The notes under the pieces are model-generated. The model was given only the letters and a program-made list of their open reading frames with translations, was not told the DNA's origin and did not search any database. Shown piece by piece: positions 44,364 to 56,800 of a stretch of 64,000 bases of DNA. Each line of letters begins with the position of its first letter. Position 1 is the first letter of the stretch. The DNA lies in the NCBI GenBank assembly GCA_022702545.1, contig JAHRBC010000001.1, positions 1,488,001 through 1,552,000 of the forward strand, given 5' to 3'. Origin of the DNA: Phycomyces nitens (lineage: Eukaryota > Mucoromycota > Mucoromycetes > Mucorales > Phycomycetaceae). The position numbers were made by a program, and so were the translations under genes.

Positions 44364-45592
44364 TTGTGTATGAGAGCTCAACATTTCAAGAAAAAACTGC
44401 TCCTTATTAATAATATAATACATTGATTCAGGTCTGCTATGCTTATTGCCAACAACACCTTTCCCGTTTACAAACAATAATTGAATGTTTATAGCCTGTG
44501 ATTTCTGATATCGTTGTAAGAAATAAAATAAAGAAAAACATTTGTGGGCTCTTTTATATCCAAAGATACCAAAACTTGCCCAACAATCATCAGAGCATAT
44601 TATGTGTCAACCAAGAACGATTTACATCTCGCACAATATGACTTTTTGTTCCTGTCATCAGGTGAATTGTCTTTCCTTCAAGACGCATTTATTAAGTTTT
44701 TTCATAAAATCTGAATTTTGTTCTCACTATTGAGCGAATTTACTTTCCGGAAAGAATGCACATTTATAGAAAATGGGTCTTTTTGTTTCTGTACATGTGG
44801 GCGCGTTTGTGTTCAATACACTGCATCTTTCCTAGCACTATATCTTTGGATTGATTGCTCTTTGACTCTTCTTTACATGACATCTTCCCATCTTAATTTT
44901 ACTCTTGGCTTATCAATATCTTTTCTGATCCCTATTGGTCTTATATACAAAGTACGACCTAACTTTACAAATTAATATAAAAATAAAAAGTCTTTAGATG
45001 GCCTCTTGGTATTAAAAATATACATTTATAGACTTAATTGGAAATATTAAATCTTGGTCTGGGTGTTGACAAGGGTTTATTTTCTTAATAATAATAAGCA
45101 CCCTTTTTTAATGCTAAAATGCTTATTCAGTAGATTGACTAAATTTAGCATATTTCATATATTAATCTAGCTATGTTTTCTTGATCTTTTACTTGGTTTG
45201 CCAAAGTCTCTTTCCATCCATAGATTGTTTAAGCACCAATGGAAAAGATAAAGAAAGGCTTGTTTAATATACCATTATAGGACTCAAAAATCATTAGTCT
45301 AATAAAACTAATAATTCAAAAGTGATATAATTAATATGACCTGTGTATCGATCAGTACAAGCATAATTACAAATATGGATATTCAATACAAACGAAGATG
45401 AAAACGCTTCTCACTGCTTTCCCAAATCAGGGGTCGGCATTTAAAGTATATCTTTCTCATGTCACACTAAAACCTGTATTGAAGACATTGGTTGTCAAGG
45501 CAACGAACATGTGCCACTAAATATTTTTTGGTTCAAATACACAACACCTGTTCGCTCTCTCTTTCTTAATTCCTTTCCCATTCCTTACCGCC
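44364..45592. other. Gene-free spacer upstream of the GPI protein
   Basis: No supported gene. The last 60 bases are CT-rich (CTCTCTCTTTCTTAATTCC), a leader-like stretch in front of the ATG at 45593. Confidence 0.45.
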
Positions 45593-46150
45593 ATGCGTTA
45601 CTCTGAAAACCACCAGGCTTCCGCTAGACTTTTGCTTATCGGCTCAGTCCTCCTCACAGCATACTGCGCTGCTGCCATCCAAACCACTGAATTGGTTGGC
45701 CCCATTTCCCAGCCTACTGGTGGTATTATGTGTATCCAGCGTGTGTGTCCCACTCTTGATACGGGTGTCGATGGATCGGAAGAGTGCCCTACAGAATGCA
45801 GTGATTCTTGCTATCGAGATGATGACCCATGCTGCCCTGGCAACTATGTAATGACATGCAACACCACTTCTTCTTCATCATCATCTTCTGGAAAGCCTGT
45901 AAGCAAGACTTCTTCAATCCCATCTCAATCCTCCGTCAGTTCTGTTGCTACACCAATTAGTTCGGCTATTTCTAGTTCTAAAATTACTGGAGTCTCTGGG
46001 TCCCTGCCGTCTAGCCCATTATCCTCAGGTGCACCTTCCTCTCAACCTAGCGCAAGTGGCTCTGTGACCGGCGCTGCAAACCATGTCGTAATCAGGCCTT
46101 TTATCTTACTGTCGCTTAGCTTGATACTGTCTATGAAACTTATCCTATAA
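45593..46150 (+). CDS. Secreted, cysteine- and serine-rich GPI-anchored protein
   Basis: A single exon of 185 residues. The N-terminal signal peptide contains LLLIGSVLLTAYCAAAIQ. A compact domain follows with about nine cysteines (MCIQRVCPTLDTG, ECPTECSDSCYRDDDPCCPG, YVMTCNTT), then a Ser/Thr-rich stalk with S-runs suited to O-mannosylation. The C-terminus has a small-residue cleavage region and a hydrophobic tail (FILLSLSLILSMKLIL), the signal for a GPI anchor. This is the layout of fungal cell-wall or adhesin-like proteins. The specific role and family are unknown. The context is gene-poor, typical for fast-evolving surface genes. Confidence 0.8.
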   Translation: MRYSENHQASARLLLIGSVLLTAYCAAAIQTTELVGPISQPTGGIMCIQRVCPTLDTGVDGSEECPTECSDSCYRDDDPCCPGNYVMTCNTTSSSSSSSGKPVSKTSSIPSQSSVSSVATPISSAISSSKITGVSGSLPSSPLSSGAPSSQPSASGSVTGAANHVVIRPFILLSLSLILSMKLIL

Positions 46151-46357
46151 CCTGATACAGTAAGAACGGTAAATATTGTATGCTTTGCCGAAATTAAATG
46201 TCATCAAGCCAAAAACAATTCAAGTAAAACCAATTTAGCAAATAAAAAAATTAAATTTTCTGTCTGGTGTACATCGAATTGACCAGAAAGATATAAGCTT
46301 TTTTTCACTTTTATTCAAAAATAAACCAGCCTAGACACTCTATTCTATTTTGTTAAA

Positions 46358-46801
46358 ATGGACAAGAGAACGCTTGTAATCAACATGAACTAAAAGTGTC
46401 TTGACCTTGTAGAGGATATTCCAACGCAGATGATAGATCCTAATATTGTCTTGAAAACTATCAACTCCCAAATTACCTGCTTACAAACCTGAAAGTCTAT
46501 TTATGAAAGTAATGATATAAGCCAAGATTTACTACCGGACCAAAATAAAAGCGTATTACATATAATGGTTACAAATGCAAGACAGGATAATCTTATATAA
46601 CAAATTCTCAAAAGTGCCGAGGAAAGTGGCACAATAGCCCGATTTTCAAATGAGCTTGTCATTGAGTCTCTTAATATTCAAACGCAATAAGATTGCTACC
46701 AAGTAGTAAAAGAAAAGCTGTCATGTAAACCACCAAAGAACTCTGACCATTAAAACTTTTGTGTGTTTGAATACGAAGAAATATATTCAGAATCTACTTG
46801 A
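46358..46801 (+). pseudogene. Relic reading frame with six stops, family unknown
   Basis: One continuous frame from the ATG at 46358 reads as coherent protein for about 147 codons, broken only by TAA/TGA stops at about 46391, 46475, 46598, 46688 and 46751 and ended by TGA near 46799. Segments include KCLDLVEDIPTQMIDPNIVL, KSAEESGTIARFSNELVIES and DCYQVVKEKLSCKPPKNSD. Polar, balanced composition in one frame over such AT-rich DNA suggests a dead gene or transposon part. I cannot name it. Confidence 0.4.
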
Positions 46802-48135
46802 CAAGGGTCTTCAGATTTACATTAAGTATATCATTACCAGTCTCTCAACAGCTTATATATTCTTTTTTTTTTATTTAAAAGTCGTTGCTTAATTATTACT
46901 CGAGAATTAGTATACTAGTGACAATAAAGGCTAAAATTAACTCAAATTTAGAAACTCTACATATAATTAACAGACAAGATACGAGTGGTTCATGAAAAAA
47001 AAACGTCTCTAATGTGTATTCCACAAAACTTGTGTATTTATCAACTCGAGGGTTAATTGCATCAGATCTGATATCGCTACACACATCATAGTAAATACAG
47101 GGTCACTATAAAAAATATTGAACTATTATAGGTTTTGTTATAAGCTGTACATCAAATACATATCTTTACATTGACTTTACTCTTAATGTGTCTCGATTCT
47201 ACTCGGTTTACATATTCAAAAACTCTTGCTTGATACATAAGTACGATTACTATTCTTTTCCAAATGATATATACTCAAATTCAACATATTTCTTATTATC
47301 CTTCTCTTTTCCCAAAAACTTTTATTTTATCCGACCATTTTTTTAAACCGCTAAACGTACTTTGACATGTTTCTCACCTTTTATTCCACAATTTTCTAAC
47401 CATAAAATAGGTGGTTTTTATTCAAAGGTCAATAAAAAAAATATTTGCTTCTGTAAAAAGTTGAGCAATTTCCAAAAAGTGGCTCTATGTTTATTCAATC
47501 ACGGCATACTTTATGTCTAATTCCAATTTAAAGTGACAGTAAACGTAAAGGTAATCCTTTTGAAGTATACCTTTACAACAAGACCGCACCTCTAGAGCAT
47601 ATGTATTCCTACGCTACTATTAATCGTCTTTGCAGGATGTTTGACCCAAGGCAGTCTAAACACACTTTTCGACCATCTCCTTCAAATAGAGTAAAGCGGG
47701 ACTCATTTCATATCACTGTATTTCATGTTTTCAGTTAATTTTTTTTCTAGTTGATTTATGTTGTATAGCCACACTTGTCTGAATTAGAAAAGGATTTTTC
47801 AATACGATATGACATCTGTATTCAATACTGTACAAAGTTTTGCTAAGAGTATCTTTTTGAGCTGGTCAATACCGATCAGAAGATTGCAAAGCTTTTGTAG
47901 TTTGATCTAGAAACTACTCGGGGCTTCTATACGGGAGAATGACAATGAGGCTTACCTCTATTCGTAGTTTATTCAACTGTTCTTGTCTGGTTTCTTTGAC
48001 AGTTACAAACATTTTCACTAAACGTATTAGATAATCTGTGAGAAAAATCAAGAGGACCGGCTGACAAGGTTGGCGCTATTCCGTGCCTTTCTTTCTTATT
48101 GTAAGGATAAAGGACTATCTTGAATATTTTAGAAA
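46802..48135. other. Gene-free spacer
   Basis: AT-rich, no supported gene on either strand. Confidence 0.45.
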
Positions 48136-48276
48136 TAATTTTTGCGTCAAAATATAATTCAAATGCTGAACAATCTACCAATGTAAATAATTTATTGAGT
48201 TGGGGAATGATGGGTAACAATTTATTGACTATTTTTTTATAGACGCACGGACCACTTTAGAGTGACGCAAAAATTA
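48136..48276. repeat. 141-bp unit with 14-bp perfect inverted ends
   Basis: TAATTTTTGCGTCA at 48136-48149 is repeated as its complement TGACGCAAAAATTA at 48263-48276. It may be a MITE-like unit or two copies of a Tc1-type terminal sequence, because the neighbouring minus-strand frame looks like the end of a Tc1 transposase. Confidence 0.5.
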
Positions 48277-48470
48277 AAGAATCGCCATTCTTGAACTTGT
48301 ACTATACAAATCTTCTGCTACACCGATCAAGGCCAGCTCTACGTCTTTACATGTAAAACACTGTTTGTATAACACTTTATCAAGTCCGTTAACAAAAGGC
48401 ATATATTCCCACTCACTATGGCCAGGCCTCATGTTAATATCAAATTCTGGCCAATAGAAATGCAGATTCC
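48274..48470 (-). pseudogene. C-terminal fragment of a second Tc1-like transposase
   Basis: The minus strand reads FYWPEFDINMRPGHSEWEYM, which lines up with the family block WPPxSPDxNPIEHxWEYM, then VELALIGVAEDLYSTSSRMA like the usual C-terminal helix, then a stop. The catalytic glutamate position (IEH) has become GH. Upstream the frame breaks. It is a short, old fragment of an element different from the one at 42.9-44.4 kb. Confidence 0.4.
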
Positions 48471-48666
48471 TATCACGCTCTCTTCAACATGGTCAAAAGC
48501 AGTAAAAAGCAATGGTTATCATATTCTTTCTCACACCAGCGTTGGACATCTTATCGATAAGCTTAACAGTCTCAATCAAAAAATATTTTTCTCATAAAAA
48601 CGCGACCTTTTGGTGTTTTCGTTTTTTCCCCTCTTTGTACAGCTTATATTCGTCTTTTATCCCAAA

Positions 48667-50576
48667 ATGACTTGCAACACTTACTCTACAACTTTACAGA
48701 CAGTCCTTCTTGCCGTTAGCTTCCTCTTTACGCTACATCCCATAGCCGTGCTCGCTTCTCCGATCGCGTGTGTTTTTGACACAGTCTACTCTGTTCCCCT
48801 CGTCGCCTTTCCGTAGACGACATGGGAATGGCCTACTCTCCTATGCTCTTCTACGATTACTAGGATTCGGTGGAATGGATCTGTGGTGTTGGAGGAGAAT
48901 ACCACCGGTCTTGTGCCGGACTCTTTGAGCGCGCCTCCAGTGGGAGCATCCTCAGGAAACTCGCTGAGTGAGTACCTGTTGGGTCTACCGGGCTTTGAGC
49001 CCCACGAACGCCTATTTATTAAGGCGATCGATACTGGAAGTGTTGGGATTTACCTCCCATCTACCACGGAAGAAGTTCGAAAGCATTTTTCCAGTGTATT
49101 CAACATGGAGGGTGTTGAGAAGGTTTGTGGGTGCCAAGGACAAGCGAGCAGCGGGCATCCCAGCTCGTTGTAAACCTTTCCTGGGCGAGTTCTCTCGTTT
49201 CCCCACCTTTGACTGGAAGGGGGAGGGTGCAACACCTTTCAAAAACAATCGGCTAAATAAGACCTTCCTGACCGATGATCCGGACGATATGTTCTCAGAG
49301 GTAACTTGTAAGCAAGGTACTTATGCCGAATTTGTCGGTGACTCTACTGAAATGGTACCCAACATTGCTGATGAAGATGAATTCCACGACGTTTGTAATG
49401 AAGTTGGCGTTGTACATTCCATGTACCAAGACTATGTGGACACATCTGTTGAGGAAGATGAGTCTCATTACTACAAATCTTCTTATGATGGGTCCTCTGT
49501 CAAAAGTCTTCTTTGTTCATTTTTGGTTGCAGGCCTCTCAGATTTTGGTGGGGAGGTGACCGAGGAGGAGATTGCCGACCTGGTGTCTCGTCTAGAGTCA
49601 TTGGCAATCAATGATGTGAGTGAATCTTCACTCTTTGAGAATTGAATTGGCATGGATGCAGTGTTCTTTGTAGACGATGTTGTTTTCACTGATTGCATGT
49701 CCATCTTGGACTATAATCTTATGATGATGCAGAATCTTGAGATGATGGTGTCCAATACTGTCCAACAGGTTGGTGATATTGGAGAAAATGCGGCTTCGGG
49801 AGCCGATTAATGCAAGTCCCGATGTTCAATTTCCAGGATTGGAAATGAATGTGAGCTTGGGAATCGAGCCAGTCAGAGTTGATGGCCCCGAGTTTTCCGG
49901 TCTTATTGGCGCTAGTGTCTCCACTGCTGGTGTCATGGACGAAATTTTTGACAGTGTTGTTATGGCGGAAGCCGAGGCATTGCTTAATAGCGTGGTGGCT
50001 AAGGCCACTGTTGAGGCAACCCCAGGATTCGAAGGAGTGTTCGATGGTTGCCAAGAGACTGACAAAGTATACTGGGGCGACTACTTTGATCTCACTGGTT
50101 GTCCCGTTTTCGACAGCAACGAGCTGCCTGTCACTGATACGGAGCACTCCTCTACTCCAGTCAAGAAGCTCGTTACGAACGAAGGCGCAGCTTGTGTCCC
50201 GCACCAAGCTGTGAGTGATGTAAAGGGAAAGGGCAAAGAAGTCCAAGGACACCAGTCTGAGGACGCCGAGCCTTCTCCTTGCCAAGGAAAAACCGCCCAA
50301 GTTCCCGGTCCGGTATTCGTCTTTGGCGCTGGTGACGCCGAGGGTTTAAAGGATGACTCAAACAAGCCTTCTGATCCCGTCTTTGTCTTTGGCTCAGGCA
50401 TGGCGCAGAAGTCTAAGTTTGGGTCTTACAACGTCCCGAAGCTCCCAGGTTTGTACGGTGTGCCCCCTCTACCGGACAAGAAATCAAAGCCCGTTGTAGT
50501 TCCTGACGACGATGCCGAAGCTTATGCTGAAGTTGGGGCGTTCATTGATGAGCTTTCTTCAGAATCAGGATTCTGA
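48667..50576 (+). pseudogene. GC-rich coding-like block, family unknown (broken gene or multi-intron gene)
   Basis: Four reading frames succeed each other. First, 48667-48813 encodes a signal-peptide-like start (TVLLAVSFLFTLHPIAVLAS). A plausible intron (GTAGAC to TTACTAG, 48814-48864) joins it in frame to IRWNGSVVLEENTTGLVPDS and then LSEYLLGLPGFEPHERLFIK. Near 49110-49170 coding moves by one base to RFPTFDWKGEGATPFKNN and an acidic stretch. A TGA at 49643-49645 falls before more coding-like sequence (MDAVFFVDDVVFTDCMSILD). Near 49780 a third shift leads to 49785-50576, an acidic domain with two VFVFG(A/S)G motifs. Some shifts could be introns. Local GC is clearly above the flanks. I do not recognise any domain. 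Confidence 0.45.
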
Positions 50577-51440
50577 AAAAGCCTTCTGATTGGGCGTCAG
50601 AGGAACCCTCTTTACGTTCGGTTCCAATTGCTCGTAGATCCAAAGGTCTGGTTTATCTGTCTCTCTGAGATTGACACCATGTTCTGCCTGCTTGTTTGGT
50701 TCCGAGTTCTTATCTTGGATAGTGATAATTCAAACTAGCCAGCTTATCCGTTTCAATAGAAATTAATACAGTATCTACATGTTTGCATGACTCTGAATTC
50801 TTGGCATAATTTGGATAGTAAAGATAATATAGACGTGGAGTTTTCTACACCGGTGCATTAGGATGTGCTACCTTGAGTTGCGGTCCCTCACGCTCGCCTA
50901 TAGTTACTATCTTGACATATCCAGAAGTTGTGGTAGCGATATTTGGATTCTATCAAAGGTGAGGATTGTTTGTTTTTATTCAAGTGAATATTTCTTACTG
51001 ACTTTTTACTAACTATGCTCATTTCTAGTTGCCTGTGTTTGTAGGGTTTTTGAAGAGTTTTTCTCACCTATGGTCTTGGGTTTACGATTCTATCATTGGT
51101 ACAAACCATTCGGTTTTCTGGTATGGGCCCTTTGAGTCTCGGGTTTGGTTCTCCTGATCGCGGGAGTCTGCGCTGTTGAGGTTTTTCGGTTATATTTGCC
51201 CACAGCATTGACGTACAATAGAATCAAGGAGAATGGATGTTGGTCCCTCTGACATTCGCCGGGAACACGTATTTGAACTAGATATATTCGGCTTCCTGAC
51301 TGGCTCTTGTGAGTTTTTGGTCTGGTCTGGTCTTTCTTGCGTGGACTTTTGTTAGTCTGTGGATTGACTCATTTGAACTCAACTTGGTTCAAAAATCTGG
51401 TCTGCGCATAAGACCCACAGGTCTTGAAAGTGTCTGATTG
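50577..51440 (+). other. Continuation of the GC-rich block with a membrane-segment remnant
   Basis: Coding-like pieces continue beyond 50576. An intron-like unit (GTGAGG at about 50957 to CTAACTATGCTCATTTCTAG near 51029) precedes a frame reading LPVFVGFLKSFSHLWSWVYD and GTNHSVFWYGPFESR. After a one-base shift comes a hydrophobic helix (LVLLIAGVCAVEVFRLYL) followed by a polar tail (PTALTYNRIKENG). This may be the end of the same gene as the preceding block or a second gene. No family is recognised. Confidence 0.3.
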
Positions 51441-53347
51441 ATTGTCTGGAGTGAGAGATAAAAGTAAACGACCTGTTTTCAGCAGATTGTATGACTAGAA
51501 ATCCAAAAATGTACAGCTAAACAGCTGTCTTGGTACAATAAATGCACAGTTGCATGCCTGGGAAACACACAGTCCTATGAGATGGTAAAAACCTTGGACT
51601 GTGATTAGGCAACGCACTAGTAGGCTGTCTATGGAAGCAAGCAAGAACAAGTACACATTCGCAATATGTACTGTTCATTGGTAGTAAAAAGCACAACTCA
51701 TTGACTTTCGAGAGTGTTTTCCACACCTGCCGCTTGAATTCAAGCATACCCCCTTTTGGGTATATTCAAGCTGATCTGGCTTGTCGCCTTAAATTCGACG
51801 AGCCGGATCAAACAGGATACACTTGCGACTGTCGTCACGAGCAAATTGCATATAGCAGCTGCAATAATATACACACACTTCAATACATTCCCTAACTAGG
51901 ATAAGGTATGTGTATTTACAACTTTCAAGGAGAAGCAATTGGCAATTCCACGGCCCTGAGAGTACATTGTATATTCCTGGATCCAACCATCAAGACACAC
52001 CGGAACAAGCACTACAAATGTACATCGATATCTCAAACAAGCCTGTCTCTCGGGGCCATTGTTTATCACACACAAAATCTACCTCAAGAATTCAGTCCGA
52101 GAACGAACTCCGGATCAGTATGCTCAGATGGGACCAGTCCAGCAAGACACCAAATCAAGACTGGTCCCAAATTGATGTTGTTCATACCTTTATCCATCCC
52201 ACAAGATTCTGGGAATTAAGGTGGCGGCAGCAAGAAGCAAGCAAGTTATCTAAGCCTCTACAATTCAATGATACAACAATACAAGCCAACAGTACAAATC
52301 AATGGTAAAAAAACAATGATGCAAGTCGATAATGAAAATCAATGCTACAAAACAATGATACAGAACAACAGTACAAATCAAAAATACCAGCTAAAAACAA
52401 AAACCAAAACGAAACATTCAAGTCACGTAAAACTGCTACTCCATTGCCAGTCTGCCCATGTATGTATTTATCACTTTCTAGAATCTTCAAGCCGAGAATC
52501 CCAAAACAAAGCACAAAGCCAGTCCTGATACAACATCAATAAATAATCCTAGTCAACAGAAATGCCAAGAAACAACAACTACAAGGCCACAACAATGGAA
52601 ATGGCAATAGTCAGCCCAGAGTCTCGTCATCTTGCTGGGCTGCGAAAAAGACATGCATCGACCTCAACAAGAATTGGGATCAAGTACGAATTATCCGCCT
52701 CACCAAGAAATCCAATGCGGGGCTTCAAGGAAATCAGAAGTAATGCAATTTATACTAACACCACTGACATTGGCAAGACTCATAAGGTGCCATCAATTTA
52801 CAAGGGCGCTTCCACCAGAGCAGTGTGAGCCCAAGCAGCGATACGGCACTAAATGATATTGTCCTGGAATATATTTTACTGGACTGTAAATATTCGCACA
52901 ATAGACCAAGTAATCTTTATGATTTTTTAAATCATATGAAGAAGAAGAAAAGTCGCTCTTATCATTTATAAAATTGTGTTCTGATTAATGATTAATGATT
53001 CTTGAGTATGTGTTATATATGACTATTTTATTGAGAAATAAAGATGCTTGGCTTTATAGTTTTTTCTTTGGTAAATTTGAGCCCCTCTCGGGTATATTGA
53101 ATCTTATTGTTTGTAAACTCGTGGGAAACATGGCTATATTAAACTCTAAGCTTTATTGTGCTGTTTTTTTCGAATAATAAAATAAAGACAATTGATTTTC
53201 TCTAAAGAATATTTACAATTTTTTTCAACGAGACATTTTTCGCGTGTATTTTAATATTATTTGTAGTATTAAATTAAATTATTTTTGCTAATAAGAAAAG
53301 TAAATATTCTCATTACTCATGTTATTCTTTATCTTTGAATCTTGATT
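51441..53347. other. Spacer with AC-rich low-complexity DNA
   Basis: No supported gene. GCTTGAA...TACCC/GGGTATATTCAAGC at 51731-51772 can form a hairpin. From 52255 to 52420 the sequence is a loose CAATGATACAACAGTACAAA-type repeat, which opens several frames of no protein character. Confidence 0.4.
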
Positions 53348-53879
53348 TTATTCCATTAAATTAAGTTTACACAAGTATTCGGATTGTAAGCAGCTCTCGC
53401 TAGCCAACATCTCTATCTCTTTGAGTGTCATGTCTACAATAAATCTATGCATCTTAAATAACTTCTTGCTTGATTTAGAGTGCGGTTCCAGACAAATTTC
53501 GCTGTCATTCATATTTAGAGATGGCAAATGAAGCTCTATATAACTATTGTTTGAATATAAAGATATTCTGCATAAATAATCTGGGAAACAATCTTGATCC
53601 ACAGAAGCTTCAACAACACATTCGCCTATCCAATAATTTAAACGTTTATTAAAAATGACCATTGTATTTATCAAAATACATACCTTTAACTTTAATGTAC
53701 ATTACTGCATACTCTTCCGACGAAAAAATATCGTCTTTTGTCAATGCACATGAATTGCAATTATAACTGACGCTTTTATCTTCTTCGTAGATGGTGACTG
53801 TAAACACATAGTTGTCATTGTAGAATTTGATGATAGTCCTGTCGTTCAATGCGCGGTTTACGGAAACAATCATTGGCAA
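53348..53879 (-). CDS. Two-exon orphan protein, about 157 residues
   Basis: Exon 1 (53879 to about 53684) starts MPMIVSVNRALNDRTIIKFY and ends VMYIKVKG. A 57-nt intron (GTATGT to TTGGATAG) joins in phase to ECVVEASVDQDCFPDYL, and exon 2 ends LCKLNLME. The protein is rich in beta-prone residues and has a CNSC pair plus several other cysteines; the C-terminal half is helical (KKLFKMHRFIVDMTLKEIEM). No signal peptide or known domain. The in-phase join with standard splice ends makes it a better candidate than other frames nearby. The function is unknown. Confidence 0.55.
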
Positions 53880-56800
53880 ATATTAAAGCTTGATACAAGT
53901 AATTCATGGATTTTTATTATGCTTATATATACATCTTTCTTTGTTCTATAGATATAATGAAAATTGATTAGACACCTGTTGCAAAAGACAAGGCGTGATG
54001 AATTCCTTTGTATTTCAAGAAACAAGATTGACAATATAAGGTCCAACGAAACCAGGCGAGTTTATATCAGTGTATAGCAATTAAATATAATGAAGAGCCT
54101 TTTATTTTACAATCGATCTCCCTATAGCTTTTATAATTAACCATAGAGCTTAATATATCTCTTTATACACATCTGATTAAGATAGAGATAATCACTTTTA
54201 TGTTGCCTATTGTAGGTATGCAAAAAAAGTATTTTAAAATGATGGATCTGGGTATTAGAAAACACAAGGCTACTTTACATCATATGTATTATTAAGCTCT
54301 TAATCCCACAGAACAATAACATGCAGCTGTTTAAAAGTCATCGTTTTTTTTAGAGGGACATCATTTAAATTTAGATACAACATATAATGGTAAAGAGTAT
54401 CTTACTTATCTACAGTATAAATCTGACCATTTATATATATATATATATTGGCTTTTACCAATAAACTAACCAGAATACATCTACACCTAAAGTACAATTA
54501 ATAATTCCAATAAGATTCCTCCTGTTTGATATATTTATTTAACTGATCAATTGTGTGTAATTCTCCCAAAAACTTTTTACTTTTATTTATAAGTCGTATA
54601 ATATCACGACAGATAATAAACCAGGCTTAAATAATGAATTTTTGTTGTTTACAGTTGAATAATTGTGTTTATTTTAACTTTATTCCATTAGCTACTGTTT
54701 TGATTTCACTTGATAAATTTGAATATAGCTATCCTAGTGCAATAAAAAACCACTCCAAGGCCCTACTGTTTTCTCTCTTTTCCTTTTCCCATTGTTAACC
54801 TTGTCATATTTTTGGTATGAATATTATATAAATATATATCCTTTATTACTCATATCTAACACCTTTTATGGGTGGTTTTTATCTTTGCAATAATGTTTAG
54901 AGCCCGTATCAAACTCAAGAAAATAATTTTGATTCTCATTGTATTCTACCTGCCTTTGTTTACCAGCTCATGTAAAAACACACACACACATATATATATA
55001 TATATTAATAAAAGCATACAGCATTTAGCAATAAAGTAGTCATTTATTAAAACAGATAGTATTCTGTGGAGAAGCCTTCTTTCTACTTCACTCGATATTT
55101 ACAGATTGTCATTGCCACAGAATGTTTCTTGGATAATTTACCAGAAATTCTCTAACACTCTCTATAACTTTTGGGGTCTAGTTTATATTCTGAGCTTATG
55201 TTTTTACTATAGGGTTGATATATTAGATACTTGGTACATTATTACTAGAATGAATATATATTTCAGTTCCTGGCAACTTTGACTTTAGAAGCCTTATATT
55301 CTTGATATATCGGTAATAAAGTTTATTGATATGATTATTTTTCAATAAATTTGTATAGGTATATTGGCCAAGGGTGTCTCTTATAGCTTCCAAGAACCAA
55401 CTCTTTTTACTCTCCCACAATTACCCGTTTCTCTGTCCTCGGTAAAGATACTAATCTAGATTCATTACTCTAAATACTATCCTACAATTGGTTCTCTATT
55501 TTTTTTAGGAATGATGAGCAAAGAATAATAGATTTCTTTGTGCATGTTGGAAAATTGCGGCTTGGATATAGTGTTACAATAGGATGACTTGACTCTATAA
55601 AAAAAAGACGGTGTATATGAACCTTGGACATGCAGTTGCTGATTGTTAGTTCCTCAGGTGTAACTCTACGATTCTTCTTTGTTTCGTTGAGATGAACTAA
55701 ATTGCTCAAGGCAAATATGTAGGTGTCTGCCTTTTATCTTTGCATGGCAGCATTGGATGGCCAGATATTTTTGACAAGGGGACTTCTTGTTGGTGACCAA
55801 GAAACCAATTCTGGAGATCCTACTAGATTTCAAATGGACTGTTTAGCAAGAATAACCTTGCTTTGGTGGGGTTTGGGTAAGAATGGTCCGAATTTGACCC
55901 ATTAGATACAATCTTTGTACTAGCAAAAAAAAAGAAAGAAAAAGCTGATGGTGAAACAAGGAGATAGTTTATTGTTTGAAAATAGATAAAGCTCCATTGT
56001 ACTTCTGTAGGCGAATAAATGGTTTTTGGAAATACATTCAAGCTTCTTTTTCGAATGTCGGAGTAAATACTGTAATTGGGTTACCAATGCCTATTTGGTC
56101 GAATCTCCGTATATATAGAATTAAAACTACGGAGCGTTTTAAGACTCTTGTGCCAAGAAAATGTATAAGAATATATAAAAGCAGTGTCATTTGTCAGATA
56201 AAGACTTGTGATTATCTTTAATGAACATGCCAAGAGAGGTATTGGGCATCTTTCTTTATCCACTGTAAACGGATTTTAGAGATATTTTTAGAGCCATTTT
56301 GATTAGCCAGAAATGATTTTTAGTAAACGTCTCGAGGAAAGCTTCTTCTTTATTATTATTATATATTATTTATATTTTTCTCGGTTCAAATCCCTCCTTT
56401 TTTTCTTCTTTCTATCCACCTTGATTGTTATTTATTTGTTTATTTGTTTAAAATATAATTCATTTGTTTTAGCCATTAAACATGTTAGTGGGCTATTTTT
56501 TGCTCATCGCAGACAAGGCTGTGTTATGAGCCAAAATAGCAAAAAAGTGATTATGGCTGCTCAAAGGATAAATTAAAGTTTAAGCACACAAAATGTCTGC
56601 CAATATATAGAGCTCATTAGCATTCAACAAGATTCTTTTTAGATATTTTAACGAGTAACAAGTAGTGTATGTTTCACAATGGGATAGATATAGACACCAA
56701 CCTATTTGGGGCTTATATTAAAGTACTAATTCTTAGTTTTTTATTTTTATTTTATTTTTCTGCTCATCATCATTTAAAGATTTTGGTCTGTAATCTGGTT

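Noticed and set aside
46358..46801. Repeat-induced point mutation as a firm explanation for the stops
   Set aside because: Some stops fit CAA to TAA change, but a single copy without an intact relative cannot prove it.
51908..52542. Overlapping plus-strand frames of 60-130 codons
   Set aside because: All ride on an AC-rich low-complexity stretch that is open in several frames at once; no protein character.
56383..56398. tRNA-like T-arm (CTCGGTTCAAATCCC)
   Set aside because: No matching acceptor stem, D-arm or anticodon arm around it.
55723..56576. Short frames in the 53.9-57.1 kb spacer as Hsp70 remnants
   Set aside because: I looked for DFG, VPPMW and TYGI blocks of the family and found none.
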